Shown here piece by piece: positions 35,018-39,340 of a DNA stretch of 39,340 nucleotides. The notes beneath the pieces were generated by a model. That model was not told the origin of the DNA. It did no database searches and worked only from the letters and a program-made list of their open reading frames with translations. This stretch comes from Clostridia bacterium (GTDB lineage: Bacteria; Bacillota; Clostridia; Christensenellales; Borkfalkiaceae), in contig JAFURP010000037.1 of assembly GCA_017471785.1 (NCBI GenBank), positions 1 through 39,340 of the forward strand, read 5' to 3'. The position numbers and the translations under genes are program-made. Position 1 is the stretch's first letter; every line of letters starts with the position of its first letter.

Positions 35018-37222
35018 TTAGAAATTATCCGTCCAAAAGCTCTTGACAATGATTTCACATTGAACGCTTTTATTGCCGATTTTTGCAGTAACGGTTGATT
35101 TTCCTACGCCGACCGCCGTGAATCTACCGTTCTTATCTACCGTAACGATATTTTCATTAGAGGACGACCAAACCGCTACGCAACCCTTATTGCCCGTAAG
35201 CGTGAGCTGATAGCTTTCGCCCTCGTACAAGGTCGTTTGCCCTTGTAAAACAAGCGTTTCCCCTTCGAGCGCCTTATCTACGTACGTATATAAAATCTCG
35301 TTTGTATATCCATCTTTAAGCGCATACGCCGAAACCTGCGCAATCGAACGCTCCATTGCGTCCGAATAATAGTATTGCCCGTTCGCGTACACATAGCTTC
35401 GCGCCACGATCACCTTATCGTAATGCCCCGAAGGGATATCGGTGAGCACCGCGTTGAAGTATTCGTAGCCCTCCTCGTACGTTTCGGGGTGGGCTTGCTT
35501 CACGCTCTCCGTTGCCCATTTCGTTTGCTTTATATCCGTTGCCGCGCTAATTTCGTGCGTGAGCGCGCTTTCGCCAAGCACTTCTTTGGGTATGATCAAA
35601 GTACCGAACGTTGCGCCCGTTTCTATCACTTCGCTTGCAAGCTTGGATTGAAAACGAAGTCCACTCGGCGCGGACAAACGAACGCTGCCGCCCAAAACGA
35701 CGGGAACGTCTATGATCGCAAACGTTTGGCTGACGACCGCCGCGCCTGCCGCGATAGAAGCCGTCGCCGTGCCGATTTTCACGTTATTTGCATAGGATAC
35801 GCTCAGCCGATCGTATTCCCAATCGGCGCCGTGCGTAACGGTCGCAGGCTCGATCTCCGCACCATTATACTGCAAAGAAACGCTTTTGTCAAGGCTTAAC
35901 GTTGCCGTTGCCGCAAGATCGGTATGATACGCGCAGGTCTGCGTAATCGTATTGTCGCTTGCCGAATAGGTGTAATAATGGATCTCGTCCGCCACGGAAA
36001 GTCCGCTCATAAGATTCTTCATCGTACCGTCTTGCGCCGTTAATTTCAGCGTTCCGTTCACATAGTTGTCGTACGCTGTTTCGTCAGCAAAAATCAGTTC
36101 CGTATCTTCCAAATCTTGATTATAACGGGAGCGCGCGTACACGCCTCTGTCCAAATCGCTTGAACCGTATAAGGTTACTCCGCTACCAAGCGTTAAACAT
36201 ACCTTTCCGCTTACGTGATAATTCGTTTGAAAGCTCAACGTAAAAAGTCCTTCCGTATCGTTATAACAGCCTGCGTAAATGCGACGTGTTACCGTACCGC
36301 CAAGGACGCGCAAATCCACGTCGCCCGTCATTCCCACGTACGAATTACCGCCGAATACCTGCTCGAACGTGCCGCCCGTGATCACCGTCGTAGAGCCGCT
36401 GCCGCTATCCACGACGCAGTTTCCGCCGTAAATACTCATCGCTTTACCGCCCGTTACGGTGAGCTGCGCGCCACCCGCAAGCGTAGCGCCGCTATTATAC
36501 GAGCCGCCAAACACATACGTTGCTTTCGCGTTTTCGCCAAACGTGATATTTGCATTGCCGCCGATCGCGTCCTGTTGACCGCCGCCGTACACGTAATATA
36601 TCCCGTCGTGATCCGTTTCGTCGATGCCGCTATTTACGTTACCGCCAACGTACAAATGCGTATCGCCCGTTACCTTGCCGCCGCGCCCACCGCCAAACGC
36701 CCTTCTATACGTACCGGAAAGCAACGTAAGCTCGGTGCTTGCCACCGTCGCGTTGTAGCCGCCGCCGTAAATATCGACGAGCGCGCTGAACGTAACGCCT
36801 TCCCCGACCGTTACCTTATAACCGTTGGCGTAGATCTTATAATACGCCGTTTCGTAAGGATCGACCGAGATCGTCATATTTTCAAAAGTAACGTTATCGT
36901 TGATATACAGCGCGTCGAGGGACGTCGCTGCGTCAAGCGTACCGCCCGTGATCGTCACCGTCTTATTATGCGCCGCCCAACCATTGATTGCCACGATATC
37001 CTTCACCGTGACCGTGCCGCCGTCCGCCACCGCGCTCAAAGCCTTATCCAAAGTCGCATACGGCGCGGCGCTCGTGCCTGCGTTCTCATCGCTTCCGTTG
37101 GCGGAAACGTACACCGTGGTCGTTTCCGCTGTCACGTTCGTCGTATGCATCGTCAAGCCAACGGCGAAGCACGAGGCGAGCATCGTGCCAAAGCTCAATA
37201 ATCCAATGATCTTTTTCTTCAT
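35018..37222 (-). CDS. Secreted beta-helix / Ig-like surface protein
   Basis: A 734-residue protein with a signal peptide (KKKIIGLLSFGTMLASCFAV, then cleavage near TAETTT). Residues ~35-420 contain glycine-rich repeats of a right-handed beta-helix (ADGGTVTV, GGTFEQVFGGN, VYGGGQQDAIGG). A linker (~420-505) is followed by the unnamed domain shared with the 1080-residue protein (~511-645; SGLRFQSKL, FGTLIIPKEVLGE, DAMERSIAQVSAYAL) and a C-terminal Big2-type Ig domain (~655-730; WSSSNENIVTVDKNGRFTAV). No LPXTG or lipobox. Beta-helix proteins may be polysaccharide lyases or adhesins; no lyase motif is evident. GGGAGG follows directly after the stop of a 46-residue ORF. Confidence 0.75.
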   Translation of the reverse strand: MKKKIIGLLSFGTMLASCFAVGLTMHTTNVTAETTTVYVSANGSDENAGTSAAPYATLDKALSAVADGGTVTVKDIVAINGWAAHNKTVTITGGTLDAATSLDALYINDNVTFENMTISVDPYETAYYKIYANGYKVTVGEGVTFSALVDIYGGGYNATVASTELTLLSGTYRRAFGGGRGGKVTGDTHLYVGGNVNSGIDETDHDGIYYVYGGGQQDAIGGNANITFGENAKATYVFGGSYNSGATLAGGAQLTVTGGKAMSIYGGNCVVDSGSGSTTVITGGTFEQVFGGNSYVGMTGDVDLRVLGGTVTRRIYAGCYNDTEGLFTLSFQTNYHVSGKVCLTLGSGVTLYGSSDLDRGVYARSRYNQDLEDTELIFADETAYDNYVNGTLKLTAQDGTMKNLMSGLSVADEIHYYTYSASDNTITQTCAYHTDLAATATLSLDKSVSLQYNGAEIEPATVTHGADWEYDRLSVSYANNVKIGTATASIAAGAAVVSQTFAIIDVPVVLGGSVRLSAPSGLRFQSKLASEVIETGATFGTLIIPKEVLGESALTHEISAATDIKQTKWATESVKQAHPETYEEGYEYFNAVLTDIPSGHYDKVIVARSYVYANGQYYYSDAMERSIAQVSAYALKDGYTNEILYTYVDKALEGETLVLQGQTTLYEGESYQLTLTGNKGCVAVWSSSNENIVTVDKNGRFTAVGVGKSTVTAKIGNKSVQCEIIVKSFWTDNF

Positions 37223-37235
37223 TTTCTCGCCTCCC

Positions 37236-37376
37236 TCAACCGTTGCTCTTAAACCAATCCGTATTCCAACCGCTCATATCGTCCGCGCTCTCGTTGGGCG
37301 ACTCGTTGGGCGATTCCGTAAAGACGTTTTGCAACAAAACGACGACGCGCAACACGGGGCTTTCATATTTCGCCAT
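37236..37376 (-). CDS. 46-residue peptide upstream of the beta-helix protein
   Basis: A small ORF with an AGGAG site eight bases before its ATG; a longer in-frame reading to 37472 overlaps the GtaA-like gene and is rejected. It begins MAKYESPVLRVVVLLQNV, contains a short tandem repeat NESPNES, and ends in an aromatic tail (DDMSGWNTDWFKSNG). Its TGA is followed by GGGAGG and then the ATG of the secreted protein (13-base gap). The Y-E-x-P start, length and position mirror the 52-residue ORF at 17482-17640. Function unknown; no export or modification genes are adjacent. Confidence 0.7.
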   Translation of the reverse strand: MAKYESPVLRVVVLLQNVFTESPNESPNESADDMSGWNTDWFKSNG

Positions 37377-37392
37377 AAACAATTCTCCTTTT

Positions 37393-39340
37393 TTACTGCA
37401 AAAGCAGCATAAAGCAGCCGCCCTGCACCGTTCTGTTCGTAAACTCGTGATGCAAGCCCGACTTCGTTTCATACCAATCGCAAAACGGCAATCGATCGGG
37501 TGAATTTTTCAGAAAATAGTCGATCTTATCCATAAATATTTTGCGCTTTTCAAGATCGTCCGTTAAAACGGCGACCCACGTAAGCCAATCGGATTTGGTA
37601 TATTCCTTTCTCGTATCGAGGGGCGTGCCGTATTCGTTCATACGCGCCAAATAGCAATCAATTTCTTTTTCAAGCGTTTCTTTCTTAAATATATGCAAGC
37701 CCAAGACTTTATCAAACGCAAGATTGTATTTCAAGCTGAACGTCGTATCGTCGCCGTCCCACGTGAGCGGCAAATGCGTAAATTTCGCGCCGAATTTTTC
37801 AATTTGCGCGGCGTAATCTTCCGCAATTTTACGGTAGCCTTCGCCGTCCTTTTTCATAACCCCGTTGATTTCCGCAAAGCACGCAATCCCCACGATCGCT
37901 TTGATCGCAAGATTGATATTGTTCGCCAAATGCCCCGCAAAATCGTCCGTGCAAAGCTGATTTTCGGGCTTTAAGCCGTATTTTACGAGATATTTCACCC
38001 ATTTTTCAAGCAGATCGTAGTTTGCGCGGATCAAGCTTTCGTCGCGGTCGTAATAATAGCACGCGTACGCCATAATGATCATATTCGCGCACTCCTCCAC
38101 GGGCATTTGCAGATGATAGAGATATTCGTCCGTACCCACGGGATATTTATAGGAATCGGGGTGGTTTTGCGCAAACGTATCGTCGAGATCCTTATCCCAT
38201 TTCAAGCCGTACGCCTGACCGCCGCAGATCGGATACGTGCCCACGTCGTGCGGTGCAAAATCGTATTCCCAAACGGGCATACGCGCGAACGTGAAAATGG
38301 GATACATCATGCCCTTCACGTATTCCGTGTCCGCAAGCAAATACAAGGGAATGGACGGATAGGAAACGTCCACCGTACCGATACAGCCGTTCGACCAGCA
38401 TTCCTTGGACAGCCACAACAGCTCCCCTTTCTTGTTCTCCACGAGCTTATGCCCTGCGATCGATTGCCGCAAGGACGCATACAGAACGTTGCGATAAGCC
38501 TCGCCGTACTTTTCCGTTGCCTTGCAAAGCCTCTCGTCCTCTTTTGCAAGCTTGCGATCGATATCGGCAACGCTATGCCACGTTTCGTTCAACGCGTCCA
38601 TGATCGTCTTGCCGTCTTTGAAATAGTAGCCCTGTAACCACTCGCCAAAATACGCGATAGAAACGATATCGTCAAAGCCGACCAAAATATGCCCGGAAAG
38701 CGCCTCGTTTTCCGCTTTGATCCACAGTTCGTTGTCGCCCTTGACGGATACGGTTTCGTACGGTTTGTCGCCTACGTAGCCCCTTTCGCCCGCGAGATAC
38801 CAATACCCCCAATCGGCTTGGCATTTATCGTAGGCGTGGGAAAGCGGCGTTTGACGTTTGAGCCCAAACCAAGCCGTTTCAAAGCCGTTGAGCGTAAACA
38901 CCTTACCGCGCAGTTTTTTATCCGCCGACCTGTTCGTCTTATACAAAAGCTCGCCGCCGATCGCGCGCACCTCGCCGCGGCTTTCCCCGTCGGCTATGCC
39001 GTCAACGTTGTAGCATACTTCCCCGTTAAAAGCGAGAGAAATTTTCGTTTCGCAAGCCGTCTTTTTTACGATCTCGTATTGCATATAGCATACGGGGCAA
39101 GCGAGTAATTTTTTATCGTTCAAAGGCAGGGGCGAAACGAAACGCACGCTTAAACCCACCTTATCGTTTTCAAATTTATAATCGGTCGTGTACGCCGTAA
39201 CGGAAATATCCGTCTGCGGTATTTTTTTCGCGCCCTCTGCGTTGCCGAGGAACACGAGTTCCTCGCCGTCCACCGTAAGCACGCCCACCACCGTCTTTTT
39301 CACACCCGTCCAAAACATTACGTCCGAGCCGTTCAATTCC
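37393..39340 (-). CDS. GtaA-like protein (DUF5127/DUF4965/DUF1793 family), copy 2, partial
   Basis: At least 647 residues; the N-terminus lies beyond the right edge, because the reading frame continues upstream of TTG 39336 into base 39340 and the missing ~30 residues match the start of copy 1. It shares with copy 1 the beta-sandwich motif RFVSPLPLNDKKLLACPVCY, then QSIAGHKLV, SNGCIGTVDVSYPSIPLYL, WEYDFAPHDVGTYPIC and CTDDFAGHLANNINLAIKA, so both copies have the same likely active-site features. No signal peptide can be judged. Probably the first or an early gene of cluster 2. The activity of such proteins in glycan loci is unsettled. Confidence 0.8.
   Translation of the reverse strand, partial: ELNGSDVMFWTGVKKTVVGVLTVDGEELVFLGNAEGAKKIPQTDISVTAYTTDYKFENDKVGLSVRFVSPLPLNDKKLLACPVCYMQYEIVKKTACETKISLAFNGEVCYNVDGIADGESRGEVRAIGGELLYKTNRSADKKLRGKVFTLNGFETAWFGLKRQTPLSHAYDKCQADWGYWYLAGERGYVGDKPYETVSVKGDNELWIKAENEALSGHILVGFDDIVSIAYFGEWLQGYYFKDGKTIMDALNETWHSVADIDRKLAKEDERLCKATEKYGEAYRNVLYASLRQSIAGHKLVENKKGELLWLSKECWSNGCIGTVDVSYPSIPLYLLADTEYVKGMMYPIFTFARMPVWEYDFAPHDVGTYPICGGQAYGLKWDKDLDDTFAQNHPDSYKYPVGTDEYLYHLQMPVEECANMIIMAYACYYYDRDESLIRANYDLLEKWVKYLVKYGLKPENQLCTDDFAGHLANNINLAIKAIVGIACFAEINGVMKKDGEGYRKIAEDYAAQIEKFGAKFTHLPLTWDGDDTTFSLKYNLAFDKVLGLHIFKKETLEKEIDCYLARMNEYGTPLDTRKEYTKSDWLTWVAVLTDDLEKRKIFMDKIDYFLKNSPDRLPFCDWYETKSGLHHEFTNRTVQGGCFMLLLQ

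Noticed and set aside
36215..37201. 328-codon open frame on the plus strand
   Set aside because: Antisense to the beta-helix protein; arginine-rich artefact of repeated glycine/threonine codons.
14227..37222. Sortase (LPXTG) anchoring of the secreted proteins
   Set aside because: The C-termini of both non-lipoprotein secreted proteins lack an LPXTG-like motif, a hydrophobic span and a basic tail.
1..39340. CRISPR array, tRNA, rRNA, insertion sequences
   Set aside because: No regularly spaced repeats, no cloverleaf or conserved rRNA stretches, and no DDE or serine recombinase motifs were seen.

Overview
The window looks like a piece of an uncultured anaerobic gut-type Bacillota (Clostridia-like) chromosome. 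This rests on strong AGGAGG-type ribosome binding sites, TTGACA/TATAAT promoters, U-tailed intrinsic terminators, Gram-positive lipoproteins, a PocR-AraC regulator and MsmX-style sugar importers. The lineage is an inference; no 16S rRNA or other marker is present.

Layout. (1) 1-4340, housekeeping and stress. An outward promoter sits at the left edge. A structured leader RNA with mutually exclusive terminator and antiterminator helices precedes a SLOG/DUF1273-like gene. Next come a dGTPase-like HD hydrolase and, convergent with it, a glutathione peroxidase - OhrR-type MarR - nitroreductase operon with its own promoter and operator. (2) 4450-28360, carbohydrate cluster 1, almost all on the minus strand. 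Reading from the promoter region at 27.1-27.4 kb: binding protein, two permeases, GH43 lipoprotein, lipoprotein with five CBM9-like modules, a 52-residue peptide, a 1080-residue secreted protein, GH35, PHP hydrolase, GtaA-like protein, a second GH35, a DUF4091/GH123-like protein and an acyltransferase. A PocR-AraC activator is divergently transcribed. (3) 28360-28875, a gene-poor stretch with a structured, terminator-ended segment. (4) 28875-39340, carbohydrate cluster 2, minus strand, entering from the right edge: a second GtaA-like protein (cut by the window), a 46-residue peptide, a secreted beta-helix/Ig-like protein, a propeller-like unknown, GH42, a nitrilase-GDPD fusion, an SGNH esterase and a GH43.

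How it may work together: extracellular CBM9-like and GH43 lipoproteins and secreted adhesin-like proteins bind and trim a beta-galactose/arabinose-rich glycan (arabinogalactan or pectic side chain is the best guess). The importer, whose ATPase is encoded elsewhere, takes up oligosaccharides. Cytoplasmic GH35, GH42, GH43, GH123-like and SGNH enzymes finish the job. The substrate is inferred only from family content.

Most unusual items: the riboswitch-like leader at 254-503; two tiny peptides, each fused by spacing to a secreted protein sharing the same unnamed domain; the nitrilase-GDPD fusion; covarying repeated terminators ending both clusters; and a sharp drop in GATC density across cluster 1.
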